64,000 bases of DNA from Lamellibrachia satsuma (lineage: Eukaryota; Annelida; Polychaeta; Sabellida; Siboglinidae), in NCBI GenBank assembly GCA_033239005.1, contig BSQZ01000106.1, positions 457,501-521,500 on the forward strand, written 5' to 3'. Under the pieces are notes generated by a model. That model ran no database searches. It was not told where the DNA came from and was given only the letters and a program-made list of their open reading frames with translations. Numbering within the stretch: position 1 is the first letter of the stretch; the number at the start of each line of letters is the position of its first letter. Positions 1 to 17,912 of the stretch are shown piece after piece. The position numbers were made by a program, and so were the translations under genes.

Positions 1-19
1 ATATATATATATATATAAT
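1..19. repeat. (TA)n microsatellite, cut by window edge
   Basis: Pure AT dinucleotide run at the left edge of the window; its full length cannot be seen. Confidence 0.9.
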
Positions 20-115
20 TATATAGTTTATACTAAAGAGCCATGTTATTACAATAAAACGGCCAGACTTTGTACAGTTAAATCTTCATTATTGGAATTT
101 TTTTGGTATTAAAGG

Positions 116-529
116 TCCATCCTCAATTCGATTTTTTGCTAGTATCATTTCAAATCAATTTGCGAAAAATCAAACATACCTATAATATATCCACTACGAC
201 GTTTTTTGTGTAATCATCAAACAAACTATTAAATTACTTGGTCAAACATTAAGTGATGTGAAATTGGACACGCTGAAAACTCGCGAATTTCACTCTTGGT
301 GAAATTTCGTAACTTTGTCATGTAATCGGCGAGAGGATGGAAGTCACGCATATGATCGGCTTTGACCCGCACATTGTTTACCGTTTTGGATATCTAGTAT
401 TCTGAACCTTACCACATCTAAACATCTGCATTTTTATTAAATCGACTGCGTTGCATAAACAATTCACACACTACATATCTGGACATCAACGAACCGGATT
501 TGCGATAGGCTAAATCAGTTGAGGATGGA
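116..529. mobile_element. TIR repeat (family A), MITE-like
   Basis: The 414-bp unit opens with TCCATCCTCAATTCGAT and closes with the inverse TTGAGGATGGA, so it has terminal inverted repeats and no ORF. Partial or rearranged copies recur near 14,862-16,142, 19,776-20,160, 23,510, 24,560-25,180, 28,840, 45,705 and 56,515-56,680, usually recognisable by ACGAACC and by TTGAGGA or CCTCAA ends. This is best read as a non-autonomous DNA transposon. I could not define a target-site duplication, so the superfamily is open. Confidence 0.65.
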
Positions 530-639
530 GTTCTAAGCTGAATCTCACATCACTCGAACATTAATTTTTGCTTATGCATGTATCCTTTCCAAACTACACG
601 CAGTGTTAACACTTAAAGCAATTGTTTCGATCAGTTATT

Positions 640-1030
640 GCCAGATCCAACCACGCCGCTAACCGAATCGTGACCTTGTTTCAAGTCAACACCGTCAAGT
701 AATGTGTCTGATCAGACTCCTGATTCAACGGTGACAAAGATGGCCGGCAGAGTCAGCCAGTGCAAATTGGTTTGATTCACTGGCACACGATGGCCGGCGA
801 ATCAAGTCAGCGCAGATTGGTTTCCCGGTGATTCTCTTTTCTGATTTACGGCAAATCAAACTAGCGAGTCCTTGGAATTACGGCTCATTAGCACCAGTCA
901 ACGACAGCAATGCTATTGCCGGTGTAGTTGCGTTATGGCAGTTACAACGTTAGCGCTAGTTTTGACGCGCCAGAGAAAGCAGATAGGATAAGCCGCTGTT
1001 TCCATTTACACCGGGCGAAGAGGACATTTT
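640..1030. other. Unique, moderately GC-rich non-coding stretch
   Basis: No ORF or repeat-family match. It holds an imperfect 50-bp direct duplication: GATGGCCGGC at 739 and again at 789, each followed by a similar GCAAATTGG/GCAGATTGG tract. It could be regulatory DNA distal to Rx, but only composition suggests this. Confidence 0.25.
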
Positions 1031-1646
1031 TAATGCAGCGAAGGTCATGCACAATGTCTTCTGACTATAATTAAGTGTTGGATGATAATTAAGTGTTAAT
1101 AAAGAATGGAGAAATATTTGCGTTGTGTTTTATGTATGTCATTGTTATCATTATTGTTGTGACTACGACTGCTCGAGTAACACTTAGTGGTAGAATATGC
1201 TTTGTTGTCAATGAACAGTTGCTGACTATTATATAGCGGACTTTAACTATATTACTTTATTATCTCATTCTTGTTCAAACATTCCATATTCCATAAAGAT
1301 GCCACTAAAGAATTGATTTGCATTGTTAATAGTTTGAATCCGACCAATATTCGTGATTGTCATAGGTATTAGTAACTGATGTTCAATATTATATGTTTAA
1401 CTTGATTAGCATTACAGAGTCAATCGTTGATTTTCGAATAATATGCATATACAAAGGTATGCTAGATTTAAATTTCGTCAGGGCCGAAACGTTTTGTTTA
1501 TTGCTAGCCTGTGCCTGTTTAACATTAAACTGGGAATCAATTGAACCAGATCGAACAACCGGACTTCATTTGGTCACGATTTTTTTATAGTAATCACAAC
1601 ACGGTTTGGTCTAATGTTGAAGTGTTTTATTACGTTTATCTATTCA

Positions 1647-1855
<209 letters not shown>

Positions 1856-2515
1856 ACATTTGTTCACACGATGTTTGTGCCTGTATTGGATTCAAGAATA
1901 CATTATATTAAGCATATTTTGTTGTGATTGCTATAATAAAACTTGTGACCAAATGTCTTGTGACCAAATGTCGTAGATCCGGTTGGATGACGTCACTTCA
2001 CAGAAACCAGGCTGGCAAAATGTTGGTCTTCAATGAAACATCGGACAATCAGCAGTTTTAATGAACACAGCCTGGCGTGTTCAAAGTAAGTTTACCGCTC
2101 GTGCCCGTGGGTTTGTGAACGGATGGCGGACGAATTATTAGCAGCTTGTCATTGTCTGTGTTGAGCCCATTGCGTGAGAGGCCGATGGACATGAAACGAA
2201 GGTGCTGACGGCCAACGTCAACAGCTATCGTGTGTGCGTCCACTCGAGGGCACAGCTCGGATATAATTGCTGGTCGAGTCTTTTAATTGAAGACCAATGC
2301 TTAGCTGAAGGCAATTACACGAATAAAGGCCCGGAACTGATCTCGCCTTTATTCGCTGTCCACATTCAAACCCGCGGAATTCGTTTCGTTCTGTTCACAT
2401 TATTAACGCTTCATTTCGTTCACAGGCACCCACCCTAGGGCATCCAACCCCCAACATGCACCCTCCACACACTCTCCACACACCATCCATATACATCTAT
2501 CGCCACACCGTCTAA

Positions 2516-2905
2516 ATACTCCCTCGACATACACATATCGTCACACCCTCCGAATGTTCCATCCATATACACATATCGTCACACCCTCCGAATGTTCCAT
2601 CCATATACACATATCGTCACACCCTCAGAATGTTCCATCCATATACACATATCGTCACACCCTCAGAATGTTCCATCCATATACACATATCGTCACACCC
2701 TCAGAATGTTCCATCCATATACACATATCGTCACACCCTCAGAATGTTCCATCCATATACACATATCGTCACACTCTCCATATACACCTATCACCACACC
2801 CCCCAGATACGTAATCTATATCTATTTACAAACATCGCCACACCATCCATATATTTACTCCATATACACATATCGCCACACCCTTCAAATACGTCCTCCA
2901 TATAC
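2516..2905. repeat. 38-bp minisatellite
   Basis: Tandem units containing CCATATACACATATCGTCAC and CCTCAGAATGTT. The central copies (2,540-2,770) are nearly identical with a 38-bp period, and the flanking copies decay. Since 38 is not a multiple of three, all three frames read through the unit in turn, giving spurious His/Tyr/Ser-rich ORFs. Confidence 0.9.
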
Positions 2906-3411
2906 ACATATCGCGGTTTGTCGCCATTTATCCAAACGTCGGCAATTGCCGGGCCACTATTAACTTGCTTCAGCATATGCGAATCAAAGTGCCTCTTCAA
3001 TTAATCTGAGGTGTTCTAGACATTCCTCCTCTTGCATGATCTCCATTGCGGGCAAACACCACATCGCACACGTTTCTTAAAAAAAACACCTTGTCTGATT
3101 CCTAAACGATTCATTAACTTTACATGCCTACCTGATTCCAATCTTCATCTCATCATTTTGTCACCGTCTTCTGCTCTCCATCCTGTCCTACCAATCTCTC
3201 GTCGTCTGCCCACAGTGATCTGATCCTACTGTCTTTCTCTTAACTGTTAACTCCTTATTGTGTGTTAATTTAATGCTAAGTGTTCGTTGTATACAACTAT
3301 TCAAATTATAATAATTGTATTTGGAATCCTTCTTAAATAATATCGACTTGGGAGATAGTTAGCAGAATTGACTGCGCCGCGTCACGGACTCTTCTACCGA
3401 GTCCACAGTGT

Positions 3412-3625
3412 AGGTTACTCATTGACCTCCTGTGTCTTTTTGATCCCCGGGCATAGACACCAGGATGAAGGGGCAAACGCTTTTAGTGTCTCTACCAAAA
3501 TACACAGGCAGCGCATAGGGTGAACGAAACTGGCCAAGTTTCGAAACAGCAACGGGGGGCTTCGAACCCTGGTGCCCTCGACCGAGAGTCTGACACTCTG
3601 CCACACAGCCACAGCGCCCCAGAAA
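3412..3625 (-). mobile_element. tRNA-derived SINE
   Basis: Read on the minus strand, it begins with a tRNA-like head: box A-like TGGCTGTGTGGCAGAGTG and box B-like GGGTTCGAAGCC. A non-tRNA body follows and ends near 3,412. A 3' portion of the same body is found at 18,655-18,790. Confidence 0.65.
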
Positions 3626-4593
3626 CTGGAATTGTGTGTCCCAACGTGGTGCGTAACCATATTTTGCGGAAACGGACACAACGTTCATGTAAAGCGGCTA
3701 ATGTCTGGCTGAACTATATTTCTGAGGTAACTTTCTCGATGCATATTTCCAAGTTGATGTGTTTTAAATGCAAAATACCAGCGAAAACGAAGTAACTATG
3801 TATAACGCGTACATACATCTGGCTACGATGGCGGAATATAATTTCAATTACAGCGTTGCCCATTTCTGCGTAAAGAGCGTGCGACCGTTAGGCGTTAGCC
3901 GTTAGGGGCTTAGCCGTGGTGAGCGGCCCTACGCACAATATACGAGGACTGAAGATGGCACACAAATCCATATTGACAAACCACTCCGCTGCTTTCACAA
4001 CTACCCAATTAGCAATATTCGTAGAGCTGTCAAATAGCTCCCACACTGCGGGGTTGACAATTGGAGCCCCGAGGGTGCGGATAAAAGCCCTCGGTGGGTG
4101 GGAGAGTTTTACCGTGAACGCTCTTGTAGGATATTTGTTGCCGCGTTTCAATGGTTGAACAAGGACAGATGTTTGCAGACGACACACTCTGCAACAATAG
4201 CTTAATGATGGGTGTCGCACGGTCGTACAGAAGCACACATCAACGTTCGACTTCCACATTTACAATACTGTAAAACATGTGCGCGTGCGTGCGTGCGTGC
4301 GTGTGTGCGTGCGTGCGCGAAGAAAAAAGTCGTCCCGAGTTTCGAACTAGCACAAACGACATGAAGACATGTTATCTAAAGAATCGACTGTAATGTCCAT
4401 TGAAACAAACAAGAAATACATTAAAAACAAACAAACAAACGAACGATTAAACAATATTAATAGAGGTAATGTTGATTTCACACAAAGCACATAGTCAATG
4501 CTGACATTGAATGTTCCAGCACCTGCAGTGCTGGTCAACGTTTTGCGAAAACACCCCATATAAAGTTATGAATGTCTGACCCACGTAACATTA
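3626..4593. other. No gene seen
   Basis: Unremarkable sequence with a short GCGT microsatellite at about 4,280-4,318. It lies downstream of the Rx stop codon, so part may be Rx 3' UTR. No convincing minus-strand AATAAA was found close to the stop. Confidence 0.4.
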
Positions 4594-8234
<3,641 letters not shown>

Positions 8235-8399
8235 CGTAGGCAACACGTTGATTCACCAGCACTACAAGGCGGCAAGTTTCTCGGTGGAACACCAGCGAAA
8301 GCGATGTTACATTCGTCGATATTCTCTCACTGTGACTGTCACTCGTAGAAGAATGGCACAACCAGAATGCGTCAATTTCAACCGAGTATACACACCTGA

Positions 8400-9760
8400 A
8401 TGAGTGTTATATCAATATCCATTTGAAATACACCGCGCACTTTCGTACACGTCCATAGTACCATACACGTGTTGTCGCAGTCGCAAAACACAGTTTCAAA
8501 AACGGCACTGTCTCTGATATTTCACGGAATGCACAAGTATACTCTGAATACACCTGAGCCGTTCGCGAACCTCGTAGACAGTAACGATGTCCAATGGCAA
8601 TGCCACCCACGATCGCTGTGTCAGCTCGTAAACTGTGACGACAATTATTTCTCAGTTTGACAAGCGCGTTGGGCTTTATCGTGACCCGCCGCGCTTGCGA
8701 CAGCGCTCATTGGCCGCGATTGACAAAGCCGGTGCGAAAAGGACCAATGACATAGCCCACTCCCAGAGCAGCATGTTGACAGACGACCACACCGCGACAG
8801 CTGTCTGCGTTCCCGGGATTTGGCCACGAATGACCACGCCTCCCCACTCAACCGGTCAGGACAGTGCTGATATGTTCAGGCATTTTCACATCAGCGATTT
8901 GTGGAATTGTAAGCGTCGATTTTTCATCGGATGTCAACCAGTGAACGAAAATAAAACGGGGAGTCAACATATTTGAGACAGTCGAAGGCACGCAGTCGGT
9001 AGTACAGGAGAAGGCAACAACCATTGTGGTGTTTCAACTCAGGTCTGGATTGTGTCTTAAAATAACCTATGATTTCCAATATGCATTTAATGAAATTCAT
9101 GAATCGTAAAGTTAGAGTAGCTAAAATTTCAGCACGTGTCCAGCAACATGCGGACAATTTATCACACACCTATCCCTCACATGCAAACCCTGTTTGAACG
9201 GATACGGGCGCCCATGCATAGTCTCCACACACCCAAGACGTCGGTGTGATGTTTGCCCACAAGTTTGGTAAACTTCCGTTTCCATTCCTCCACGTGCTTG
9301 TATTGCGTCTCGCTTCCTTCGGATTTCCAATGGCCTTGGAATCCGCGCCAACCACGTGCAACACAATCTCCCAATGGACCTTGGCATCCGCGCCAACCAC
9401 GTGCAAAACAATCTCCCAATGAACCTTGGCATCCGCGCCAACCACGTGCAACACACACAGCTGGTAGAAGAGTATGACTAGCGTTTTCTGAAGTGCAAAT
9501 CTCCCAATAAGCCTGTATGCAAATAATCTATAATTAATAACTCCCTTCTCAACTGGATATTTTAAAAAAAGTGGCTTTAACAGAACTATATTGATTGCTA
9601 AATTTAATGAGTAGCTATAACGGAATAACAAGTATAGCTGTAACGGGTAGTAGCTGTAAGGGGTAGGACATCACAGAACAGACCAGTACATGATCGCAAC
9701 AGTTGATTGGGGATTTTCACACGGTTCTAAGTCATACTGCATACAAACTGTACTTTAACA
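8400..9760. other. Region upstream of Rx, no gene seen
   Basis: Presumed Rx 5' flank and promoter side (minus strand). It is GC-moderate to about 8,900. I find no TATA box or initiator that I can defend. The stretch 9,330-9,465 is a minisatellite listed separately. Confidence 0.35.
9330..9465. repeat. 45-bp minisatellite, 3 copies
   Basis: CCTTGG(A/C)ATCCGCGCCAAC plus CACGTGCAA starts at 9,334, 9,379 and 9,424. Each copy contains an E-box CACGTG. Confidence 0.9.
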
Positions 9761-9796
9761 ATGGCTTCAAAACATCAGCACCCACGGTCGGTGTGT

Positions 9797-9799
9797 GTA

Positions 9800-9834
<35 letters not shown>

Positions 9835-9840
9835 TTGCGC
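9797..9840. repeat. (GCGT)n microsatellite
   Basis: Ten or so GCGT-type units. Confidence 0.9.
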
Positions 9841-10109
9841 ACGTGTCCGCTCATGTATAATTGAACAGTACTACTATTTTAACATTGAAACGACCGGAAA
9901 ACAAGTTAAGCCACTTACTACCACATGGAAAGACACATCTGTTATCACTACAAACTTAGGCAAACCGTTCGCAATACGACATTCGTGGTCAACTTTCCAT
10001 AATTATTAAACGCGAATACAATGGTATTGCCTTTATACTAAGCTTAGCCAATGTGCGTATTGCACTTTGTATGATCCGTTGATTGCCGTGAATGAACGTG
10101 CATATCATG

Positions 10110-10600
10110 TCAACAAATTAATACGATTAATCGAGCAGTGACAGCGAGACAACGCAAGTCTTTCGCTTCATTCTCCGTCGATGTCCAATTCGACGTAATG
10201 AATTAGAAGAGGCGAACAATCGCCAACTGACGTGGTGGCTCTGTCGGCTTGATACGCCTCTGCTGCTGAAGCGAACCAAACAACGTTTCGCCGCCGCCTT
10301 TAGCTGCATTTCGCCGGCAATGTCAAGCTTGGGGGGACCCTTTGTCCGCTTCTGACTGCTCGAGCCGACCCTCCCAATCGCTTTCACACGGACCATCGCG
10401 TAATTTCGTAATTTCGCCGGCGTCCACAAGGCGAGGAACAACGCAGCGAGTTTGTAATTATTAAATTAATGTCGACGACATCGTGTTGAGTAATCGATCC
10501 CACAGCGAGCAGTCGAAATTAATCGTTGGTCGATCTCGTAATAACGGCGTTGAGAGCGCTGCACGCGCCTCGCGTTATCTGTTCGGCGTCTTAACACAAC
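10110..10600. promoter_or_regulatory. Candidate non-coding regulatory stretch near Rx
   Basis: Locally GC-rich, unique and without a believable ORF, flanked by homeodomain-type ATTA clusters (ATTAATACGATTAATCG at about 10,117 and TAATTATTAAATTAATG at about 10,457). Proximity to a developmental homeobox gene makes an enhancer possible; sequence alone cannot show it. Confidence 0.2.
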
Positions 10601-11147
10601 GGAAACACATGTATTGCTTCCAACTGAACTGTTTATCTCAAAAGTATCAGTTACTTATATTTTATTCATTAGTAACTCATTAAAATACTATTGTCTGTAT
10701 GTTTTCACGGTTAAGGGTTTCATACAACTATAGGTCTAGTACTAGTTGTTCTGCTAGCAATTATAGCAAATGTTGGTCATTTACGTTTATGTTTTGGTGT
10801 ATAGATCATCGAAAAATAAATACTGCGTCACGATGGCTCACTTAATGTTGTACTGATTTCGAATGGAGTATTATTTGTGTAAAATTATTAACATATTATA
10901 TTAACATATTATTGGTGCATGACTAAAACAGCTGCGTTTGCTTTTAAATAAGTAAACTAAAAGCACACGGGTCGTGGTTTTGTTTGCACCCATGCAGAGA
11001 GCGGGTCCTATCGACCATGCATATAAAATGTATAGTACGTACATTGTATATAATACTATATATTTAAATAAAACTTGAAGCGATAAGTAAGGGAGGAAGA
11101 AACTCATTGATGAAAATGCGAGCGAACGAGAGAGATTGGAAGGGACA

Positions 11148-11628
<481 letters not shown>

Positions 11629-11965
11629 CATGTTTTGAGGTGGGGTTTCTTGACATACATCACCGAATTAATAACGTTTAACTCCGTTTTTATCACATAT
11701 ACATAATTCCGAGTAAATGCTATGTTTTTTGGACATAATTTTCTCAGTAGCGAAAGTAAAGGGAAGAAATTCGAACAGGTTATACAGTAATGCGAATTAT
11801 TCGTGAGAGAAACAATTAGTAGGGGCCTACTAGTAAATAATATTTTTTTTTCTGAGAACATTCAGATAAATAACATTCGTCTGAACTCTGTCTATCTGAG
11901 GGCGCTTACAACTGTAGTTGTTGTTCTGATTTGATATATGGGGGCCTACCTATTATGATAACGTA

Positions 11966-12113
11966 TATAGTGTCAATAAATGTTACTGTCTCTGTAGATA
12001 ACTAGGTCCTAATGGTGGACGGTAATTAATTCCAATGGCGGCCTTCAAACTATAGCGAAAACGACGAAACTGTTATGTCTGGCTACATACTTATGCACGT
12101 TTGCATGTACGTA
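11966..12113 (+). repeat. Microsatellite-linked repeat (family C), copy 2
   Basis: Shares GATAACTAGGTCCTAATGG, GGTAATTAATTCCAATGGCG and TATAGCGAAAACGA with copy 3, in the same order. It ends in ACGT/GCGT, GT and AT tracts. Confidence 0.85.
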
Positions 12114-12269
12114 CGTACGTTAGTACGTACGTACGTTAGTACGCGCGTGCGTGCATGCGTGTGTGAAAATGCAAGTGTGTGTGTGTGCGTGCGTATTTGT
12201 GTGTTCGCGTGCGTGCGTGTTCGTGTACGTGCCTGCGTGTGTGCGTGCGCGCGTGCGTGTGTATATGTG

Positions 12270-12343
<74 letters not shown>

Positions 12344-12350
12344 CACATAT
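12108..12350. repeat. Compound (TACG)/(GCGT)/(GT)/(AT) microsatellite
   Basis: ACGT and GCGT tetranucleotides, then GT-rich sequence, then a pure AT tract ending near 12,339 and a short inverse ACACATATACACA. Confidence 0.95.
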
Positions 12351-13270
12351 ACACAACATAGTTTTTTTCTAGGTAGCATATATTTAGTATCAAAAACGTT
12401 GATTTATGGGTTTGTTGATCACACATACAACAAAAGGGGAAACAAATCTTGTTTCGTGATGATATTTGCCTTAAATACAACACAATGGGATATTAAATAT
12501 GAAAGTGTATCACACATTTTCATCGTTCAATCAATTGCATGAAGGCAATTTTTATTTAGCGATATTACTGTAAGTAAACTTTATTGGAAGAGGGATAACA
12601 TCTACGGTCCTCACGTCATATAAACGAAGCAACAACAACCTTAGAAAACAATGTTGGAAATAAGGCTGGGTTTGTTGGCGCGTAATCTCGCCACCAATTG
12701 ACAAGAACTATGATGACTGAACCGTTAATACAACTGTCAACATGATTGACACGAGTATCTCTTGACCACTCTGCTCAGCGCAACACTAACCACGGATAAA
12801 GCGTCGTTACATCACAGCGCTTCCCCACTTCCCGTTTTGACGTGCCTGTCCCCGGGCATTTCATGGCGCCAACCAGAAGACGCGAGGCGCACTTCGAGCC
12901 TCGTTTACGCAATCGCTGTCACAGCGAATTGTCTCCGCGAAGATATTTTAATTGAACGCTCTGTTGGTGCCTGCACTCATCCTAATGTTGAATAAAATAA
13001 CCATTCTTGCATTTAATAGTTGTTTCTGGTATTTTATTGTAACAATGACTGTGCGACAATGACAACACTGAACGATCATGCGTTGCATCGACCTCCCATT
13101 AAGCGCGACTACTTGTGTGCGACCTGTCTAACAGTGCTCAACCATGACATGCACAAAACTCTTAAATCCACATATTTATCCTATCAGTACATGTAGTCGT
13201 AGCACGGGAAGCCATTTGACAAACACTACTATATTAAAGTGTTCTCATTTGACATATACCTATTAGGATT
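12350..13270. other. No gene seen
   Basis: Unique sequence. The block 12,760-12,960 is GC-rich without repeats and could be conserved non-coding DNA; nothing else is recognisable. Confidence 0.35.
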
Positions 13271-13271
13271 A

Positions 13272-13436
13272 CTTAGTGTCAATAAACGTTACGGTCGCTG
13301 TAGATAACTAGGTCCTAATGGTGGACAGTAATTAATTCCAATGGCGGCCATCACATTATAGCGAAAACAATGAAACTGTTATGTTTGGCTGTATACTTGT
13401 GTACGTTTGTACATAGGCACGTGTATGTATACATGT
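13272..13436 (+). repeat. Microsatellite-linked repeat (family C), copy 3
   Basis: The longest copy: TAGTGTCAATAAACGTTAC through GGTCCTAATGGTGGACAG to the same GTATACATGTATG end, again followed at once by a GT/GCGT/ACGT/AT array. Confidence 0.85.
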
Positions 13437-14471
<1,035 letters not shown>

Positions 14472-14667
14472 TTCTAGTAATCGTTTTATTACGAATAAGA
14501 ACAAGTTCGTTTTGGTTGTTTGGTGTACAACTATGCAAAACCAAAGCATGTTCTTAAATACCGATCAAGTGGCCGATACGTGAATAATGTGCTGCACCTA
14601 CACATCATCCAGGTATTGAAAAGTTGTGCAAGTAATTTGTGAATACGAACGGCGTAGGTCCTACTGC

Positions 14668-14736
14668 CCACGCCTTGGGCGCAGGACTACTGCTCACGCC
14701 TTGGGCGCAGGACTACTGCTCACGCCTTGGGCGCGT
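14668..14736. repeat. 26-bp tandem repeat, 3 copies
   Basis: CACGCCTTGGGCGCAGGACT with a 26-bp period. Confidence 0.9.
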
Positions 14737-14861
14737 ACTTACAGCGTTGGCAGCCGTAAGCCAGATAGTCCACTCAACTGCACATGCAGGAAAAACTTAC
14801 CAATGTAAAGGGTGCATAGTGTGGAAGGGTTCTAGACGGGTTAGTCGATTCCACTGAAAAC

Positions 14862-16142
14862 TCCCTCCTCAATTCGTTTAGGTCATCGCGAATCGGGTTC
14901 GTTTATCTTCAAATATACAGTGCGTGAATAGTTAAACAGTAATAGGGGAAGGCAGTGTTAGTTGAGCCATTTTTCATTCTTTTTGATGTCTATAGGGCGC
15001 AGTCATATTCATAAGTGAACATTGTTTTTACCAACATAAACTACGATTATTAGTAGATCATTTTATACAAAGATAACATATCTAGCGTGCATAGATAATT
15101 ATATATACCTGATTTAAATATGGTCGTTAAACTGGCTCAACTAACAATTGGTGAGGAGTAAGTTGAGCCACAGTGTAGCGTCAATTGCGTAAATGCTTTA
15201 TTAGTATAATTTACGTAGGTCTTGTAAAAAAAATTCAAAACAACTCAGCCAACACATCTACCCAACGGGTACAACACGTCTCTGACAAATCTGCACGTTT
15301 AATTGATAAGTTGATACATTTAATTAATATAGATTTATATGTCAATCGCAACCAGTGTAATTAACTGTTAATATGTTGCCTTGTAACTATCCGATGTCTC
15401 AATTTGTTCGGAAAAATTAATGCCTTGATGTATTTTGGAGTAAAAACCACTTGTCTTCGTTGTTTGACCTCTGCTCAACTAATCCTTCTTAGGCCCTTGG
15501 GTGGGTCAACTAGCCCCGTTTCGACAACTAAGCTTATTTAATTAACGTCTCGTTAATGCGCGAAGTGATGTAAATAATTTTCTTCTCTGTGCATAATTAA
15601 ACCACGTGTAAGTGAAGAAACAATGAAGCTAGTCACGCACGTCGATAGTATTCAAACCAGCAGACATTAATCACAATTAACAAAAGTTTCGAAAAACATA
15701 GGAAAACATAATTTTAGCTCACATGTTCTGATCGTTGTGACATAACCTATTATACATCAATCGTGTTCTAATAACATTTAAATCACTGGGTGGTACCACG
15801 TAACTGTCGCTGCTGTAACTTCCTGAGGCTCAACTAACATTGTCTTCCCCTGTGCGCAGGCGGTTTAATAAAACAGTGCGCGGTGTTGTTAAGTTCATCG
15901 AGATAATTGACTTACATCGTTAGATCGGACAACTTGACAAAGTATGAGTAGCCGTATGTTATAATGCATTGAGGCGAACCACTGTTGCCATTTTTGACCG
16001 GATTCGGTCAAATATAATGTAATATTTGGTCCGATGATTTCATCAAACGTAAGTAACACATTTGCACAAAGGAAGTTCGTGAAATGATTTTGAAACGGCG
16101 AGACGAGCGAAATCGAATCGAAAAAATCGAATTGAGGAGGGA
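14862..16142. mobile_element. Family A TIR element carrying a nested element
   Basis: Left end TCCCTCCTCAATTCG at 14,862 and the exact inverse CGAATTGAGGAGGGA at 16,128-16,142. The terminal parts match family A copies elsewhere (for example ATGATTTCATCAAA and AACACATTTGCA). The interior is interrupted by a second TIR element (14,944-15,851). No transposase ORF is visible. Confidence 0.75.
14944..15851. mobile_element. Nested TIR element (908 bp)
   Basis: Terminal inverted repeats of 25 bp: AGGGGAAGGCAGTGTTAGTT plus GAGCC at the left and the inverse at 15,827-15,851, with two differences. Internal copies of GTTGAGCC/GGCTCAAC occur near 15,130, 15,160 and 15,475, as subterminal repeats would. 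No ORF and no clear target-site duplication. Confidence 0.75.
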
Positions 16143-16269
16143 CCTGGAAATGAAGCTGCATGGTGAAATATCCGGACCAACAGCTAACGAAATACAAGTA
16201 GCAGTTCTCCGATGCTAATTCAGATTGACTAAAGTAGACGTCATGTTTTTTATTTCTACAAAAAAATAT

Positions 16270-16505
16270 CGTAATGTTGTTTCGTATTAAAGTTAAAAAG
16301 GCACCTTCTTACCTAGTGCAGTGTCAAGTCTGTAGGACCGCTCACAACGCTTCACTCCTTAGTAGACCTGTTCATTCCAATACCAATTCGACTGAATGTC
16401 ACGCGGCAGTAATGCCATTATTTCGCGTATCCGCCACTGTCCATAGCCAGTCGTACCCGGGTTCTCTCGACTGAAAATCCGATGTTCCAACCACTACATT
16501 ATCGC
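16270..16505 (-). mobile_element. tRNA-derived SINE (minus)
   Basis: On the minus strand, AGGGGGCGATAATGTAGTGG (box A region) and TCGAGAGAACCCGGGTACGA (degenerate box B) precede a body with CTATGGACAGTGGCGGATA, which is shared with the copies at 50,985 and 54,065. Confidence 0.65.
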
Positions 16506-17081
16506 CCCCTCTTGTTCAGGCTTGTTCGTGAAATAAATATTCGGCATTTGGTGTGAATGTCAATAGGAAATAATGTGTTGAAACAATATAATGATATTTG
16601 AAAATATTGACAACTTGAGTTATGGGGTAGTTGGTGGGAACATTGCCATAAACGGCGGAACAGTTCACTAGTAATGTAACGAAATAGTAATGGAAACGCG
16701 GAAGCCAAACGAACACATCAAGGACCTACATCACAAGAAATAATGTTGTCAGGAATATACTTTTCACACTAAAAGTTAACTTATGTACATTTTATAAACC
16801 AGAATGTTAACTGATGTTATAGATAATCTGTATAAACTGCGCTGTATAAACCACACCAGCTGAATTGGTCAATGGTAGGGGAGATCAGGGATAGTTGGTA
16901 CAATTGTCAGTTAAATTCACTTTTCTTTAAAAGTATGTTAGATGCATTATTTCTTTCAACGCATACGTTATATTTATTTTCCGCATTAATAACGTGGACT
17001 ATACCAATTATATTCATATTATACCTAGGTAGATACGTGAAGTTTCCCGACGCGGTCGACTTAACAACTAGCCCCGTAAGC

Positions 17082-17581
17082 GGGGCAAGTTGTTACATCA
17101 TACGGGGCACGTTGTTACAGCAAAGAACGTGAAGATCGCAAAGCAAGTACCACTCATACACGTTACTGTTATTACATTAATTGTACTGGGCTCTATATTC
17201 ACTTATACATTTGATACACGGTGTGTATAACAATGTAGATGTTCACAGCTTTATATATTAAGTATTCCATTTTTATTGCCAAAGGGCACTCATTCCCCGG
17301 ATTCGCGCATAACAAACAATTGTGAATTGATTATAAATTATTGAATGGAGTATGAAATAGTGAATGGCAATATATGTCTAATGCGACTTTTACTTGATTG
17401 AATGATACATTCAATCAAGTGTACTCACTCACGCATACACTAGTACACCACATGTTTCACGAGTGAAACAAAGCGTTCACACGTCGTTGTTAAATCAATT
17501 TAGTTCTTTCAGTCATTGTCAGCACACATTTCGCTGACTGAGAACCACCCGAACATTGTTACAGTTGTAACAACTTGCCCC
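17082..17581. mobile_element. 500-bp TIR element
   Basis: GGGGCAAGTTGTTAC at 17,082-17,096 and its perfect inverse at 17,567-17,581, with a further internal CGGGGCACGTTGTTACAG. Probably a MITE. A perfect 13-bp-arm palindrome (17,392-17,420) lies inside. Confidence 0.6.
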
Positions 17582-17867
17582 AATACATTGTTTGAAGTTG
17601 AACGCACGTGGACGATAACAAATCCTGAATTCCAGTTTAACTTTTCCTAGGCATAACCCCTTATACTATATAGTATATGATTTTCAAGTTTCATTTCTAA
17701 CATACCCGATGGTCGGTTAGCATTTATTATCATTTCACTGGAACAGCGATGAAATAATTCATAACAGACTAATGCAGCAGGGGCTCCAGGGGGGTCTTAG
17801 GAGTCTCAAGACCCCCCTAGGCCATGGAGAGGGGTCTTAGACTCCCTTGTGTACGTGTAAGGACAAC

Positions 17868-17868
17868 A

Positions 17869-17904
<36 letters not shown>

Positions 17905-17912
17905 CACACACA
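17868..17912. repeat. (CACG)n/(CA)n microsatellite
   Basis: Short tetranucleotide run of about 45 bp. Confidence 0.9.

Noticed and set aside
2554..3004. His/Tyr/Ser-rich ORFs in three plus frames
   Set aside because: Produced by the 38-bp minisatellite, whose period shifts the frame each unit.
3888..4259. Overlapping ORFs on both strands
   Set aside because: No homology recognised, no splice sites or conserved motif; likely chance.
8235..8246. Extension of the Rx N terminus by four codons
   Set aside because: The only codon that could start there is GTG; an in-frame TGA lies just upstream, so the ATG at 8,234 is used.
16872..17132. Hydrophobic 86-residue ORF
   Set aside because: Overlaps TIR-element sequence and has no recognisable features beyond AT-rich hydrophobic codons.
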